A stretch of 64,000 bases of DNA from Pandoraea anhela (GCF_902459655.1 NZ_CABPSB010000016.1:62001-126000), one strand, 5' to 3'; shown: positions 29,600 to 39,107, counted from the first letter of the stretch. Notes: generated from the letters alone by a model not told the origin. Numbers and translations are program-made.

Positions 29600-29617
29600 T
29601 TGTCACTGTGTTGTCAT
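29600..29617 (+). promoter_or_regulatory. Pho box (PhoB-binding site) upstream of phnCDE
   Basis: Two 7-bp direct repeats TTGTCAC and TTGTCAT are separated by 4 bp (TGTG), matching the consensus CTGTCAT-N4-CTGTCAT in spacing and in 12 of 14 positions. A TAGACT -10-like hexamer begins exactly 10 bp after it, the distance seen at PhoB-activated promoters. Confidence 0.85.
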
Positions 29618-29627
29618 CGAGGCTTTT

Positions 29628-29633
29628 TAGACT
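29628..29633 (+). promoter_or_regulatory. -10 element of the phnC promoter
   Basis: TAGACT lies 10 bp downstream of the Pho box. With PhoB occupying the -35 region, transcription would begin near 29640, giving a leader of about 120 nt before the phnC GTG. Confidence 0.65.
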
Positions 29634-29760
29634 GCGTTCACTTTTGGCACAAATTGCCACAAAACAGCTAGTCGAGCGATGCGGCGACAACGTCCCCGAG
29701 CGGGATGTCGCGGACCGTGGTGCATCGGGGCCGACCGGCATTCAGACTGACAGGTGAACC

Positions 29761-30636
29761 GTGGACGAAGCGATTCGAATCGAGCGACTGACCAAGACTT
29801 TCGGCAGCGGCCGTCGTGCACTGGATGAGGTGGCGCTCAAGGTCATGCCGGGCGAAATGGTCGCCCTGATCGGCGCTTCCGGCTCGGGCAAGTCGACGCT
29901 GATGCGGCACATCGCCGGCTTCGTCGCGGCCGATCTTCAGCCGGGCAGCATCGAGATTCTCGGTCGTCCGATCCAGCGCGATGGCCGCATCGTGCGCGAA
30001 GTGCGTCAGATTCGCCGCGACATCGGGTTCGTCTTCCAGCAATTCAACCTCGTGGGGCGTCTGCCGGTCATCACCAACGTGCTGACGGGTTTGCTCGCCC
30101 GTGTGCCGCTGTGGCGCAGCCTGCTGTTTCGCTTCACCCCGGCCGAGCGTCAGGCCGCGCTGACGGCGCTGGCCGAAGTCGGTATCGGCGATCTGGCGTT
30201 CCAACGTGCCAGCACGCTCTCCGGTGGCCAGCAGCAGCGCGCGGCGCTGGCCCGCACGCTCGTGCAGGGCGCCAGGATCATTCTCGCGGACGAACCGATT
30301 GCGTCGCTCGACCCGGAGTCGGCGCGCAAGGTGATGGACATGCTCGCGCGCATGAACCGCGATCACAAGCTGACTGTCGTCGTGTCGCTGCATCAGGTGG
30401 ACGTGGCCATGCGCTATTGCGTGCGCACCGTTGCGCTGCATCAGGGGCGTGTGGTGTACGACGGCCCGTCTTCGGCGCTCACGCCCGACGTGTTGCGTCG
30501 CTTGTACGGCGTGCAGGCGAGCGAGTTGCTCAACGAGTCGTCGGACGAGGCGGAAGGCGCCGTCGGCGACGCGAGCGCGAAGCCGGCTGAGGCCGAAGCG
30601 CCGTTCCTGACCTCGATGTCGCTGAGCCTGACCTGA
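29761..30636 (+). CDS. phnC: Phosphonate ABC transporter ATP-binding protein PhnC
   Basis: ATPase of the PhnCDE phosphonate importer. The 291-residue protein has Walker A GASGSGKS (38-45), the family stretch [17 protein letters not shown], signature [15 protein letters not shown] and [15 protein letters not shown] 30-residue Ala/Glu-rich tail beyond the usual end is extra. The GTG start follows AGGTGA. First gene of phnC-phnD-phnE, behind the Pho box. Confidence 0.95.
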   Translation: MDEAIRIERLTKTFGSGRRALDEVALKVMPGEMVALIGASGSGKSTLMRHIAGFVAADLQPGSIEILGRPIQRDGRIVREVRQIRRDIGFVFQQFNLVGRLPVITNVLTGLLARVPLWRSLLFRFTPAERQAALTALAEVGIGDLAFQRASTLSGGQQQRAALARTLVQGARIILADEPIASLDPESARKVMDMLARMNRDHKLTVVVSLHQVDVAMRYCVRTVALHQGRVVYDGPSSALTPDVLRRLYGVQASELLNESSDEAEGAVGDASAKPAEAEAPFLTSMSLSLT

Positions 30637-30718
30637 GCCCCGCGCTGCGTGGGGTTCCGTTGCGTCGCATGCCGTCTTGATCCGTCTCAAGCCGCATCTG
30701 CCTAAACCCGCTTCACCT

Positions 30719-30737
30719 AAGCCTTTGCCAAAGGCCT
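30719..30737 (+). other. Intercistronic hairpin before phnD
   Basis: GCCTTT (30721-30726) and AAAGGC (30730-30735) with flanking bases form a tight stem-loop between phnC and phnD. Such elements can set relative mRNA levels of a binding-protein gene; no T-run follows, so it is not a terminator. Confidence 0.45.
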
Positions 30738-30760
30738 TATCTGACCAGGAGCTTGCTCTC

Positions 30761-31729
30761 ATGAAACTGTGGAAAACCCTGCTGGCCGGCGTGGCCATGA
30801 TCGCCTCGGTGGCGGCGGCGCACGCGCAGGAAATCAATTTCGGCATCATCTCGACCGACTCCAGCGCTGCGCTGCGTCAACGCTGGCAGCCGTTGATCGA
30901 CGATATGGAGAAGCAAACGGGTCTGAAGGTGACGCCGTTCTTCGCGACCGACTACGCCGGCGTGATCGAAGGCATGCGCTTCAACAAGGTGCAGCTCGCG
31001 TGGATGGGGAACAAGGGCGCGATGGAAGCGGTCGACCGCTCGAACGGCGAAATCTTCGCGAAGATCATCAACGCCGACGGCTCGGAAGGCTACTACTCGC
31101 TGTTGATCTCGAACGTATCGAGCCCGTACAAGACGCTCGACGACGTGATCAAGAACGGCAAGAAGATCAATTTCGGTCTGGGCGACCCGACTTCGACGTC
31201 GGGCACGCTGGTGCCGGGTTACTACGTGTTCGCGAAGAACAACATCGATCCGCGCACGTACTTCAAGACGGCACGCAGCTCGAACCACGGCGCGAACATG
31301 ATGGCCGTGATCAACAATCAGGTCGACGTGGCCACGAACAACACCGAAGAACTGGCCAAGATCCAGCAAACGCAGCCGGAGAAGGCCAAGCAGGTCCACG
31401 TGATCTGGAAGTCGCCGCTGATCCCGTCGGATCCGTTGCTGTGGCGCAAGGACATGCCCGACGCCACGAAGAAGAAGGTGCGCGACTTCTTCCTGTCGTA
31501 CGGCAAGGACGCACACGAAAAGGAAGTGCTGAAGAACATCTACAACTACGGTGGCTTCCGCCCGTCGTCGGACGCGCAGCTCCTGCCGATCCGTCAGCTC
31601 GAACTCTTCAAGCAGAGGGTGCAGCTTGAGTCGGACACGACGCTCGACGCGGACAAGAAGAAGACGCAAATGGCCGACATCGACAGCAAGCTCGCAGCCC
31701 TCGACCAGCAACTGAACAAGACGAAGTAA
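30761..31729 (+). CDS. phnD: Phosphonate-binding periplasmic protein PhnD
   Basis: Captures phosphonates, in E. coli with high affinity for 2-aminoethylphosphonate. The 322-residue precursor has a signal peptide [22 protein letters not shown] and PBP2 features: [68 protein letters not shown] lies 9 nt before the ATG. It lies 124 bp after phnC. Confidence 0.96.
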   Translation: MKLWKTLLAGVAMIASVAAAHAQEINFGIISTDSSAALRQRWQPLIDDMEKQTGLKVTPFFATDYAGVIEGMRFNKVQLAWMGNKGAMEAVDRSNGEIFAKIINADGSEGYYSLLISNVSSPYKTLDDVIKNGKKINFGLGDPTSTSGTLVPGYYVFAKNNIDPRTYFKTARSSNHGANMMAVINNQVDVATNNTEELAKIQQTQPEKAKQVHVIWKSPLIPSDPLLWRKDMPDATKKKVRDFFLSYGKDAHEKEVLKNIYNYGGFRPSSDAQLLPIRQLELFKQRVQLESDTTLDADKKKTQMADIDSKLAALDQQLNKTK

Positions 31730-31884
31730 GGCGGTCGTGTCGGCATGGGCGAAGTCGAGCCTGTGACCGACGTTCGCCGTTGATGCAAGCGATGGCGGTT
31801 CCGGCAGACCGGGATCGCCGTCTCCTCAGCCGTTCGATTTCCCCACCGGCCGCTGCCGTGCCGGTACGACTCGTGGTACTCGAC

Positions 31885-32691
31885 ATGAACACCAGCGCAT
31901 CTATCACTGCCAACGGCCGACTGCCGGGCGAGCCGCCCAAGCGTTCGTGGCTCTCCCTGATCAGTTGGGGCGTCTTCTTTCTGGTCCTGGTGTGGTCGTG
32001 GAGCGGCGCCGATATGCGCCCGCTCGACCTGATTCGCGATTCCGGCAACATGAGCCAGTTCGCGCACGATTTCTTCCCGCCCGACTTCCGTGATTGGCGG
32101 GTGTACTTCCACGAGATGATGGTGACGATTCATATCGCCGTCTGGGGCACGGTCCTCGCGGTGGTGTGTTCGATCCCGATGGGCTTGCTCTCGGCGTCGA
32201 ACATGGTGCCGGCGTGGGTCTACCAGCCGGTGCGTCGTGTCATGGACGCGTGTCGCGCGATCAACGAGATGGTGTTTGCGATGCTCTTCATCGTGGCCGT
32301 CGGTCTCGGCCCGTTCGCGGGCGTGCTGGCCTTGTGGGTTCATACGACTGGCACGCTCTCGAAGCTCTTCGCCGAAGCGGTCGAGGCGATCGATCCGCGT
32401 CCGGTCGAAGGCGTGCGGGCCACGGGCGCCCGCGCCATCGACGAAATCCTCTACGGCGTGCTGCAGCAGGTAATGCCGCTGTGGATTTCTTACACGCTGT
32501 ACCGCTTCGAGTCGAACGTACGTTCGGCGTCGGTGGTCGGCATGGTCGGTGCGGGCGGCATCGGCGTGGTGCTCTACGAGGTGATTCGCAGCTTCCAGTA
32601 CGCACAGACGTGCGCGGTCATGGTGATCATGGTGATCGTGGTGACGTGTATCGACGTCTTCTCGGCGCGAGTGCGCAAGTTGGTGATCTGA
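31885..32691 (+). CDS. phnE: Phosphonate ABC transporter permease PhnE
   Basis: Membrane subunit of PhnCDE. From [11 protein letters not shown] it has 268 residues: a hydrophilic N-terminus, a first helix [14 protein letters not shown], then the BPD_transp_1 domain with EAA loop [22 protein letters not shown] longer frame from 31780 (TTG) or 31783 (ATG) is open but has no obvious family match; no start has a strong ribosome-binding site, so the exact start is uncertain. Only one PhnE is encoded. Confidence 0.92.
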   Translation: MNTSASITANGRLPGEPPKRSWLSLISWGVFFLVLVWSWSGADMRPLDLIRDSGNMSQFAHDFFPPDFRDWRVYFHEMMVTIHIAVWGTVLAVVCSIPMGLLSASNMVPAWVYQPVRRVMDACRAINEMVFAMLFIVAVGLGPFAGVLALWVHTTGTLSKLFAEAVEAIDPRPVEGVRATGARAIDEILYGVLQQVMPLWISYTLYRFESNVRSASVVGMVGAGGIGVVLYEVIRSFQYAQTCAVMVIMVIVVTCIDVFSARVRKLVI

Positions 32692-32756
32692 CTTGACCTT
32701 GACGCTTCGATTGGCGATATCGTCGCGGTGCCCGTGCGAGTCTCGGGGGGGATAAA

Positions 32757-32784
32757 GAAAGGGCGCTCCGGCGCCTTTTCTTGT
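32757..32784 (+). terminator. Terminator after phnE
   Basis: AAAGGGCGC and GCGCCTTTT flank a TCCG tetraloop and run into TTTTCTTGTT. It ends the phnCDE transcript. Confidence 0.8.
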
Positions 32785-32854
32785 TCTTGCTTCGGCGCGG
32801 CAAGCTGACGGCATCGCCCGTCGCGGCGCCTTCACCAGGGATACGCGGCGCAAA

Positions 32855-32882
32855 GAGAAAGGCCGCAACGGCGGCCTTTCTC
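32855..32882. terminator. Perfect 12-bp hairpin between phnE and phnM
   Basis: GAGAAAGGCCGC (32855-32866) and GCGGCCTTTCTC (32871-32882) pair perfectly around AACG. On the minus strand it lies 20 bp after the phnM stop and is followed by TTTGCG, serving the convergent phnG-M operon. Confidence 0.8.
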
Positions 32883-32902
32883 AGTCAACCGGGCGCGGGG
32901 AA

Positions 32903-34048
32903 TCAGGCGATCCGCTGCCCGACCCGATACGTCTCACGTGGAATCGGCGGCATGCCGTGGCGGGTGGCCACGCGCACCAGGTCGGCGCGCAGGCCCGGTC
33001 TGATGCCGCCGCGATCCGTCAGGCCCGCCGACTGCGCCGGGTTCCACGACACCGTACGCATGGCTTTCGATAGCGTCCAGCCGCAGTCGGCATGATCGTT
33101 ATGCAACTGGAACGCCGCTTGCAGCAGACTCGCCGGCACATAGTCCGACGACAGAATGTCCAGCACGTCTTCACGTGCCAGCTCGGCCGCCGCCACATTG
33201 CCCGAGTGCGAACCGCCGCGCACGACATTCGGCGCGCCCATGATCACGCCGATCGACTTCTCGTGCGCGGCGCGTGCCGCCACCAGTGTCGTCGGAAACT
33301 CCGACAGCGCCACACCGTCGCGCTCGGCTTCCTCCACATGTTCGCGCGACGTATCGTCGTGGCTTGCGAGCGGCAGGCCGCGCGCGCGGCTCATCTCCAC
33401 GATGCTGCGGCGATGCGGAATGGCGTACTTCTCCTGCTGTGCTTTCAGATCGGCGAGCATCGCTTCCCACTGCGCGTCCGGCACCTTGCCGTTGCGCTCG
33501 TGATACTGACGATGCAACACCGGGTCGTGCCACTGCCGCTGCCCCGGCGTGTGATCCATTACCGAGACCAGACGCAGCAACGGGTGATCGCACATCTCGG
33601 CGAACGTGTCGGCCGCGTCCTGCGTGGCGATTTCGCAGCGCAAATGCAGAAAGTGATCCGCACGGAAAAGCCCGGCGGCGATGGTGTCGAGCAACGCCTG
33701 ACCGCATTCGGCCTGCACCTTGCGGCTGCGCAGACCCGACGCGTCGCGCTCGCCGATCACCAGCGAGTCGAACACGGTGGTGATGCCGGCGGCGGCGACC
33801 TGCGCATCGTGAATCGCGAAGGCGGCGTGTGTGTTCCAGTGCACGCCGGGACGCGGCGCCAGATGCTTCTCCAGGTTGTCGGTGTGCAACTCGACCAGAC
33901 CCGGCACCAGATAGTCGCCCTCCCAGTCGACGGCCTCGGCGGCCTGCGTCGTGCCTTCCTCCACAGCGTGGATGAGACCCTCGCGCACTTCGACCACACC
34001 CGTGAAGGTAGTGTCGGGTGTGACGATGCGGGCGTTCTTGATAAGCAT
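32903..34048 (-). CDS. phnM: Alpha-D-ribose 1-methylphosphonate 5-triphosphate diphosphatase PhnM
   Basis: PhnM removes pyrophosphate from the phosphonate-ribose-triphosphate made by PhnGHIL, giving the substrate of PhnJ. The 381-residue amidohydrolase has MLIKNARIVTPD, the metal motif ELHTDNLEKH (residues 53-62), HFLHLRCE, MDHTPGQRQW, LASHDDTSREHVEEA and the family end DLVRV. CGGAG precedes the ATG. Last gene of phnG-M; separated from phnL by 16 bp. Confidence 0.96.
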   Translation of the reverse strand: MLIKNARIVTPDTTFTGVVEVREGLIHAVEEGTTQAAEAVDWEGDYLVPGLVELHTDNLEKHLAPRPGVHWNTHAAFAIHDAQVAAAGITTVFDSLVIGERDASGLRSRKVQAECGQALLDTIAAGLFRADHFLHLRCEIATQDAADTFAEMCDHPLLRLVSVMDHTPGQRQWHDPVLHRQYHERNGKVPDAQWEAMLADLKAQQEKYAIPHRRSIVEMSRARGLPLASHDDTSREHVEEAERDGVALSEFPTTLVAARAAHEKSIGVIMGAPNVVRGGSHSGNVAAAELAREDVLDILSSDYVPASLLQAAFQLHNDHADCGWTLSKAMRTVSWNPAQSAGLTDRGGIRPGLRADLVRVATRHGMPPIPRETYRVGQRIA

Positions 34049-34064
34049 GGACAAACTCCGGGAA

Positions 34065-34853
34065 TCAATGAGCGGGACGAAGCACGGGGCGCATGGCGAG
34101 CGTGCGCGTCGCCACTTCGTCGCGAGTCGCCTCGTCATGGAAGATGCCGACGATGGCGCTACCCGCCGCGCGGGCTTCGGTAATCAATTGCGAGACCACG
34201 GCGCGGTTCTGCGCATCGAGCGACGCGGTCGGCTCGTCGAGCAGCAGCACCGGCGCTGCGGCAATCAGCCCGCGCGCGATGTTGATGCGCTGTTGCTCGC
34301 CGCCCGAGAACGTCGCCGGCGCGAGTGCCCAGAGACGCTCGGGAATGTTCAGACGCGCGAGCAGGTCGCGCGCGCGTCCGGCCGCATCGGCCTCGCTGTG
34401 GCCAAGGCGACGCAGCGGCTCCGCCACGATGTCCAGCGTGGTCACACGCGGGATCACACGCAGGAACTGACTGACGTAACCGAGCGTCGTGCGACGCACG
34501 GACAGCACTTCGCGTGCGGTGGCCGTCGTGATGTCGATCCAGCGCTCGCCGTCGCCAGCATCGTGACGGATCTCGATGCGCCCCTCGCCGGCGAGATAGT
34601 TGCCGTACAGACAACGCAGCAAGGTGCTCTTGCCCGAGCCGGAGGGGCCCACGAGCGCAACGCATTCCCCGCGTCGCACCGTCAGATCGATACCTTCGAG
34701 CGCCGGAATCGCCGCGCCGCCCTGAGCGTGCAGACGGAAGGTCTTGTGCAAGCCCTGCGCCCGCAGCATGACGTCGTCCTCTCGGGTGCCGAGCGTGAGC
34801 GCCGCGCCGCCGATGGACGTCGAAGACGTAGTGAGTGGAGTTCCGGAGTTCAT
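34065..34853 (-). CDS. phnL: Phosphonate C-P lyase system protein PhnL
   Basis: ABC-type ATPase that associates with the C-P lyase core rather than with a membrane permease. The 262-residue protein shows FRLHAQGG, Walker [22 protein letters not shown], the signature [15 protein letters not shown] and [15 protein letters not shown]. Its start overlaps the phnK stop (ATGA). Confidence 0.95.
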   Translation of the reverse strand: MNSGTPLTTSSTSIGGAALTLGTREDDVMLRAQGLHKTFRLHAQGGAAIPALEGIDLTVRRGECVALVGPSGSGKSTLLRCLYGNYLAGEGRIEIRHDAGDGERWIDITTATAREVLSVRRTTLGYVSQFLRVIPRVTTLDIVAEPLRRLGHSEADAAGRARDLLARLNIPERLWALAPATFSGGEQQRINIARGLIAAAPVLLLDEPTASLDAQNRAVVSQLITEARAAGSAIVGIFHDEATRDEVATRTLAMRPVLRPAH

Positions 34854-35665
34854 ACGGGCAGCACCGAGGAAACCAGCAATTGCGTATAGGGATGTTGGGG
34901 GTCGTCGAGGACCTGATCGGTCAGCCCGGCCTCGACCACGCGCCCTGCCTGCATGACGATCAGGCGGTGCGCGATGAGTCGCGCCACGCCGATATCGTGC
35001 GTGACGATAATGGCGGCAAGATGAAGGCGCTCCACCAGCGAGCGCAGCAGGTCGAGCAGGCGTGCCTGCACCGACACATCGAGACCCGCGGTCGGCTCGT
35101 CCATGAATACCAGACGCGGCGCCGTCACCAGATTGCGCGCGATTTGCAGACGCTGCTGCATCCCGCCGGAAAACGCGCCGGGCATCTCGTCCACGCGTGC
35201 CGGATCGAGTTCGACCTGCGCCATCCAGTGACGCGCCTTCTCGCGAATGTCGCCGAAATGACGCGCGCCGACCGCCATCAGACGGTCGCCGATGTTGCCG
35301 CCGGCCGAGACGTTCATGCGCAGGCCGTCGCGCGGATTCTGTTCGACGAAACCCCACTCGGTACGCAGCAGGCGGCGCTTGTGCGCTTCGTCCAGCGCGC
35401 AGAGATCGTGCATCGTGCCGTCGATGCCGCGATAGTGCAGCGAGCCCGCGTCGATTTCATGGCGCAGCGCGAGCGCGTTCAGCAGCGTCGACTTGCCCGA
35501 GCCGGATTCGCCCACGACACACACCACTTCGCCCGGCCACAGGTCGAACGTCACGTCGGCGCAACCGATGCGATCGCCGTAATGCTTGCCGAGACCGGCC
35601 ACGCGCAGCAGCGGCTCGTTCATTGGCGCAACGGCACGCTGTGCCGTGTCAGTGACCGCGTTCAT
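34850..35665 (-). CDS. phnK: Phosphonate C-P lyase system protein PhnK
   Basis: Second ABC-type ATPase of the C-P lyase complex; in E. coli PhnK binds PhnJ and dimerises with PhnL on the core. The 271-residue protein has Walker [23 protein letters not shown], signature [15 protein letters not shown] and [22 protein letters not shown] lies 6 nt before the ATG, which overlaps the phnJ stop by 4 bp. Confidence 0.95.
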   Translation of the reverse strand: MNAVTDTAQRAVAPMNEPLLRVAGLGKHYGDRIGCADVTFDLWPGEVVCVVGESGSGKSTLLNALALRHEIDAGSLHYRGIDGTMHDLCALDEAHKRRLLRTEWGFVEQNPRDGLRMNVSAGGNIGDRLMAVGARHFGDIREKARHWMAQVELDPARVDEMPGAFSGGMQQRLQIARNLVTAPRLVFMDEPTAGLDVSVQARLLDLLRSLVERLHLAAIIVTHDIGVARLIAHRLIVMQAGRVVEAGLTDQVLDDPQHPYTQLLVSSVLPV

Positions 35666-36636
35666 GCGTTCTCCTTCGCTGCATTCGCTGCACTCGATGC
35701 GCTCGGTGTTTTCGCGGCATGCGCGACTTCGGCCATGCTGGCCGAGGCCCGCTCGCCGCAGTAATCGCTGTCCGAGCACACGTACATGCGGGTGCCGTGG
35801 TCGTCGGTGATGACTTCATCGAGGAAGCTGTCGGTCGCGCCGCACAGGGCACAATGCGCGTCCCACTTCTGGATCTCGAACGGGTGATCGTCGAAGTCGA
35901 GACTCTCGACCGACGTGTACGGCGGAATGGCGTACAGACGTCGCTCGCGTCCCGCGCCGAAGAGTTGCAGCGCCGGGTTCATGTGCAGCTTGGGGTTGTC
36001 GAATTTCGGAATCGGGGACGGCGACATGAGATAGCGTCCGTTGACGATCACCGGGTAGTCGTACGTCGTGGCGATCGCGCCGTGGCGCACGATGTCTTCA
36101 TAAAGACGCACGCGCATGAGGCCGTATTCGCCGAGTGCGTGCAGCTTGCGCGACTCGTGAATGCGCGGCTCCAGGCGATACATCGGTTCGGGCATCGGCA
36201 CCTGAAACACGAGGATCTGACCGTCGTGCAGCGAGGCTTCGGGAATGCGGTGACGGGTCTGGATGACGGTGGCCTCCGACGTCTTCGTCGTGGTGGCGAC
36301 ACCGGCCGTGCGCGCGAAAAAGCGTCGGATATTGACGGCATTGGTCGTGTCGTCCGCGCCCTGGTCGATCACCTTGAGCGTATCGTGCGCGCCGATCACG
36401 GCGGCGCTGACCTGAATGCCGCCCGTGCCCCAGCCGTAAGGCAGCGGCATCTCACGACTCCCGAACGGCACCTGATAACCCGGAATCGCCACGGCCTTGA
36501 GCAGGCTGCGGCGAATCATGCGCTTGGTGTGTTCGTCGAGGAACGCGAAGTTGTAGCCGTCGGTGGTGGCGGCAGTTGCCGCCGTGGTCGACCCGGCGGC
36601 GCCGGGCGTGTCGTGCAACGTGGCGGCGTCGTTCAT
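35662..36636 (-). CDS. phnJ: Alpha-D-ribose 1-methylphosphonate 5-phosphate C-P-lyase PhnJ
   Basis: The radical-SAM enzyme that breaks the carbon-phosphorus bond, releasing the alkane or alkyl product and ribose cyclic phosphate. The 324-residue protein keeps the diagnostic cysteines C262-x2-C265-x21-C287-x5-C293, identical in spacing to E. coli PhnJ, as well as LLKAVAIPGYQVPFGSREMP. The N-terminus has an Ala/Thr-rich extension of about 25 residues. The start overlaps phnI by 4 bp. Confidence 0.97.
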   Translation of the reverse strand: MNDAATLHDTPGAAGSTTAATAATTDGYNFAFLDEHTKRMIRRSLLKAVAIPGYQVPFGSREMPLPYGWGTGGIQVSAAVIGAHDTLKVIDQGADDTTNAVNIRRFFARTAGVATTTKTSEATVIQTRHRIPEASLHDGQILVFQVPMPEPMYRLEPRIHESRKLHALGEYGLMRVRLYEDIVRHGAIATTYDYPVIVNGRYLMSPSPIPKFDNPKLHMNPALQLFGAGRERRLYAIPPYTSVESLDFDDHPFEIQKWDAHCALCGATDSFLDEVITDDHGTRMYVCSDSDYCGERASASMAEVAHAAKTPSASSAANAAKENA

Positions 36637-37940
36637 GCTGCCTCCTGAGTGTGCGGGACGGCAGCCGCCGTGGCGTCGCCCTTCCGCTGGGGTCCCTCGG
36701 CCGGCGTTTCTTCCGCGAGGGTGCCGTACTTCGCGCCGTACTTCGCGGCATGCTCCGCGCGCAGACGGCGCACCAGTTCCAGCTCGGCCTGAAAGTCGAC
36801 GTAATGCGGCAACTTCAGGTGCTGCACGAAGCCCGACGCCTCGACGTTGTCGCTGTGATACAGCACGAATTCCTGCTGCTGAGCGGGCGAGTTCGCTTCG
36901 TCGCCCAATTCCTTCGTGCGCAGTGCACGGTCGACGAGCGACATCGCCATCGCCTTGCGTTCGTTGTGCCCGAACGCCAGTCCGTAGCCCTGCGTGAATT
37001 GCGGCGGGGTTGCCTGATTGCCGCCGAACTGCGTGACCATCTGACACTCCGTCACCGCGATCTCGCCGATATCGATGGCGAAGCCGAGTTCTTCCGGTTC
37101 GATCTCGATGGAGACCTGTCCGAGGCGAATCTCGCCTGCGAACGGGTGATCGTTACCGTAGCCGCGCTGTGTCGAGTAGCCGAGCGCGAGCAGGAAACCC
37201 TCGTCGCCGCGTGCGAGGTTCTGTAGACGTGCCGTGCGCGAGGCCGGCGTGAAGAGCGGTGAGTGCACGAGGTCGTGCGGCTCGGGATCGCTGCTGTCGG
37301 TGCTCAGCGCTTCGAGCAGACCGTCGCGCTTCATGATGTCGGTGATGCGCGTGGTGGCCGCGATGGGCGGCACGTCGGGAATGTCCGGGGTGCCGACCGT
37401 AGCGGCTGGCGTTGCTGCCTTCGGCTCGGTTGCCTCGGTTGCCTTGGTTGCGTTGGTTGTGTTGGTTGTGGCTGGCGTCGATGCCGGCGTGCCGGTCGTT
37501 TCCCCCGGCAGCGAATCGTCCGCCGTCTCGCCTTCGGCAAGCAGGGCGAAGTCGAGCAGGCGCTGCGTATAGTCGTACGTGGCGCCCAGCACCTGACCGC
37601 CGGGCACGTCCTTGAACGTGGCGGAGATGCGGCGCGACAGACGCATGGCGGCCGTATCGAGCGGTTTCGTGGTGCCCAGACGCGGCAGCGTCGTGCGATA
37701 CGCGCGCAGCAGGAAGATCGCTTCGACGAGGTCGCCCGACGCCTGCTTGATCGCCAGCGCCGCAAGCGTTTCGTCGTACAACGCGCCTTCGCTCATCACG
37801 CGCGAAACGGCGAGGCGCATCTGCTCGCGGATTTGTGCGACGGTGAGCGCGGGGACGTCGGGATTGCCGCGTCGCGCTTTGGCGAGCAGATCCCACGATT
37901 GTTCGATGGCGCGCTCGCCACCTTTGACTGCGACGTACAT
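36633..37940 (-). CDS. phnI: Carbon-phosphorus lyase complex subunit PhnI, with Ala/Thr-rich insertion
   Basis: PhnI is the nucleosidase subunit that, with PhnG, PhnH and PhnL, replaces adenine of ATP by a phosphonate. From MYVAVKGGERAIEQSW it has 435 residues, about 80 more than E. coli PhnI; an Ala/Thr/Pro-rich insertion at residues about 140-195 explains most of this. Conserved parts include QLLDFALL-type helix, LVHSPLFTPASRTARLQNLARGDEGF, GYGNDHPFAGEIR and VTQFGGNQATPPQ. The ATG (37940) shares one base with the phnH stop and has GGAGG 7 nt upstream; a TTG two codons earlier is less likely. Confidence 0.95.
   Translation of the reverse strand: MYVAVKGGERAIEQSWDLLAKARRGNPDVPALTVAQIREQMRLAVSRVMSEGALYDETLAALAIKQASGDLVEAIFLLRAYRTTLPRLGTTKPLDTAAMRLSRRISATFKDVPGGQVLGATYDYTQRLLDFALLAEGETADDSLPGETTGTPASTPATTNTTNATKATEATEPKAATPAATVGTPDIPDVPPIAATTRITDIMKRDGLLEALSTDSSDPEPHDLVHSPLFTPASRTARLQNLARGDEGFLLALGYSTQRGYGNDHPFAGEIRLGQVSIEIEPEELGFAIDIGEIAVTECQMVTQFGGNQATPPQFTQGYGLAFGHNERKAMAMSLVDRALRTKELGDEANSPAQQQEFVLYHSDNVEASGFVQHLKLPHYVDFQAELELVRRLRAEHAAKYGAKYGTLAEETPAEGPQRKGDATAAAVPHTQEAA
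37423..37481. repeat. 9-bp tandem repeat inside phnI
   Basis: Imperfect units of TTGGTTGC(G/C) type run for about 55 bp and encode the Thr/Asn/Ala-rich core of the PhnI insertion. Confidence 0.75.
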
Positions 37941-38584
37941 CAGCAAACCTCCACGTGCGTGGTGCGCGGCAACCCGAGCACCGAGTCGCCTGCGGCGATC
38001 AGCAGATCGAGGCCGGCGGGAAAGCGCGGCGCGAGGGCGGCGCGCGCCTGCCAGAAGGCGGCCGACAGACCGCCCACGGTGATCTCCGCATGCGTCCGGA
38101 TACCAGGGCCGCGCAGGCGCAGACGCAGCGCACCGTCGTGCGTATCGCCCTCATGGCCTTCGCAAAGCGTGGGCACATCGACGATCAGCGTGGCGCTGTT
38201 CTCGGGCGATTCGGCCGTGCCGAAGGCGAAGCGCTCCAGCGCCGGGCAGTTGACGGGATCGGTGAGCAGTGCGAACTGCGCCGTCGCCAGACCGGCGTCG
38301 CCGCCGAGCAGCGGCGCGCCGGTGTGAAAGCGCAGCGCACTCGAGACTTCGCCGAGCGGCGCTTGCAGCCACACCGGCGTGGTGGCGTCCGCCAGCGCGA
38401 GGAGAATGGCGCGTGCGGCAATGCTGGCTTCATCGCTATGCGCGAGCCGTCTCCCCACACTGCGCAACTGACCGGGGCGCGCGAGGGCCTCGAGCACGGC
38501 ACGGAAGACGCCCTGGGCGTCGTGGACCGGATCGTCGAAACCGGGTTGCAGATCCGACCAGTCGGGAATCGTTGCCGTCGGCAT
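37940..38584 (-). CDS. phnH: Phosphonate C-P lyase system protein PhnH
   Basis: Subunit of the PhnG2H2I2J2 core. The 214-residue protein has the family features DLQPGFDDPVHDAQGVFRAVLEALARPG near the N-terminus and LRGPGI followed by FPAGLDLLIAAGDSVLGLPRTT near the end. Its ATG directly follows the phnG stop (TGAATG). Confidence 0.95.
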   Translation of the reverse strand: MPTATIPDWSDLQPGFDDPVHDAQGVFRAVLEALARPGQLRSVGRRLAHSDEASIAARAILLALADATTPVWLQAPLGEVSSALRFHTGAPLLGGDAGLATAQFALLTDPVNCPALERFAFGTAESPENSATLIVDVPTLCEGHEGDTHDGALRLRLRGPGIRTHAEITVGGLSAAFWQARAALAPRFPAGLDLLIAAGDSVLGLPRTTHVEVC

Positions 38585-39076
38585 TCAGGCCTCCCGGACC
38601 ATGGTGAAGAATTCGACGCGGCTCGCGGCCGCATCGGCGTCGTTCTGTGCTGCGCTGGCCGCCAGACGTCGAGCGATCGCCGTGAGCGGACCGGCGGCGA
38701 GCACGTTGCGGTGCTGCGGCATCTGCATGAGCGCGTCCAGACGCGCGACGCGCGCCGCACGCTCGGCGTCGCGGCCGAGCACATAACCCGTGCCCACCAC
38801 GCCGTCCTGCTGCCGCAGCGTGCAGCGCGTGACGGTCGTCTCGCCGAGGTTGAAGCGGTCGCCGCTACCGCCTACGCGGCCCTGCACCAGCACGAGGCCG
38901 GTCTGCGGTGCACGCAGCCAGAGGAATCGCGGCGCGTCGGGGCAACGGGCGATGGCGTCGTCGAGTTCGTCGCGCGTGGCGCGCGCAAACACCGCAAGCC
39001 ACTTGGCGCGGTCGGCCTTGTGCTGCGGGGCGCCGCCGTCCTCGTCGCGTGTTGTGTCGGAAGATAGGATTGGCAT
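38585..39076 (-). CDS. phnG: Phosphonate C-P lyase system protein PhnG
   Basis: Core subunit of C-P lyase and first gene of the leftward operon. The 163-residue protein shows RAKWLAVFARA, TGLVLVQGRVGGSGDRFNLGE, TVTRCTLRQ and GTGYVLGRDAERA. It starts only 5 bp from the PhnF operator palindrome, so repressor binding would sit in its leader. Confidence 0.95.
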   Translation of the reverse strand: MPILSSDTTRDEDGGAPQHKADRAKWLAVFARATRDELDDAIARCPDAPRFLWLRAPQTGLVLVQGRVGGSGDRFNLGETTVTRCTLRQQDGVVGTGYVLGRDAERAARVARLDALMQMPQHRNVLAAGPLTAIARRLAASAAQNDADAAASRVEFFTMVREA

Positions 39077-39078
39077 AA

Positions 39079-39107
39079 TTGTCTAGTCGTATAGACGTGT
39101 GTATGAT
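39079..39107 (+). promoter_or_regulatory. phnF promoter with PhnF-type operator in the spacer
   Basis: TTGTCT (39079-39084) and TATGAT (39102-39107) are 17 bp apart, a good sigma-70 promoter. The inverted repeat GTCTA-N6-TAGAC (39081-39096) covers the spacer, and its right half GTATAGAC (39089-39096) matches the GTMTAKAC core of HutC-subfamily GntR operators, including that known for PhnF. Confidence 0.8.

Larger units (their letters stand above)
29234..29760. other. 527-base intergenic region before phnC
   Basis: No gene recognised. It holds an imperfect CGCCAC-rich stretch (29285-29335), a weak hairpin with a T-run at 29385-29408 that could end the regulator transcript, and the phnC Pho box and promoter at 29600-29633. 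The remaining 120 bases before phnC would form its leader. Confidence 0.6.

Noticed and set aside
29644-29660. TTGGCAC-AAA-TTGCCAC resembling a sigma-54 promoter before phnC
   Set aside because: The distance between the GG and GC elements is 10 bp rather than the required 12; the sequence is better described as a short palindrome.
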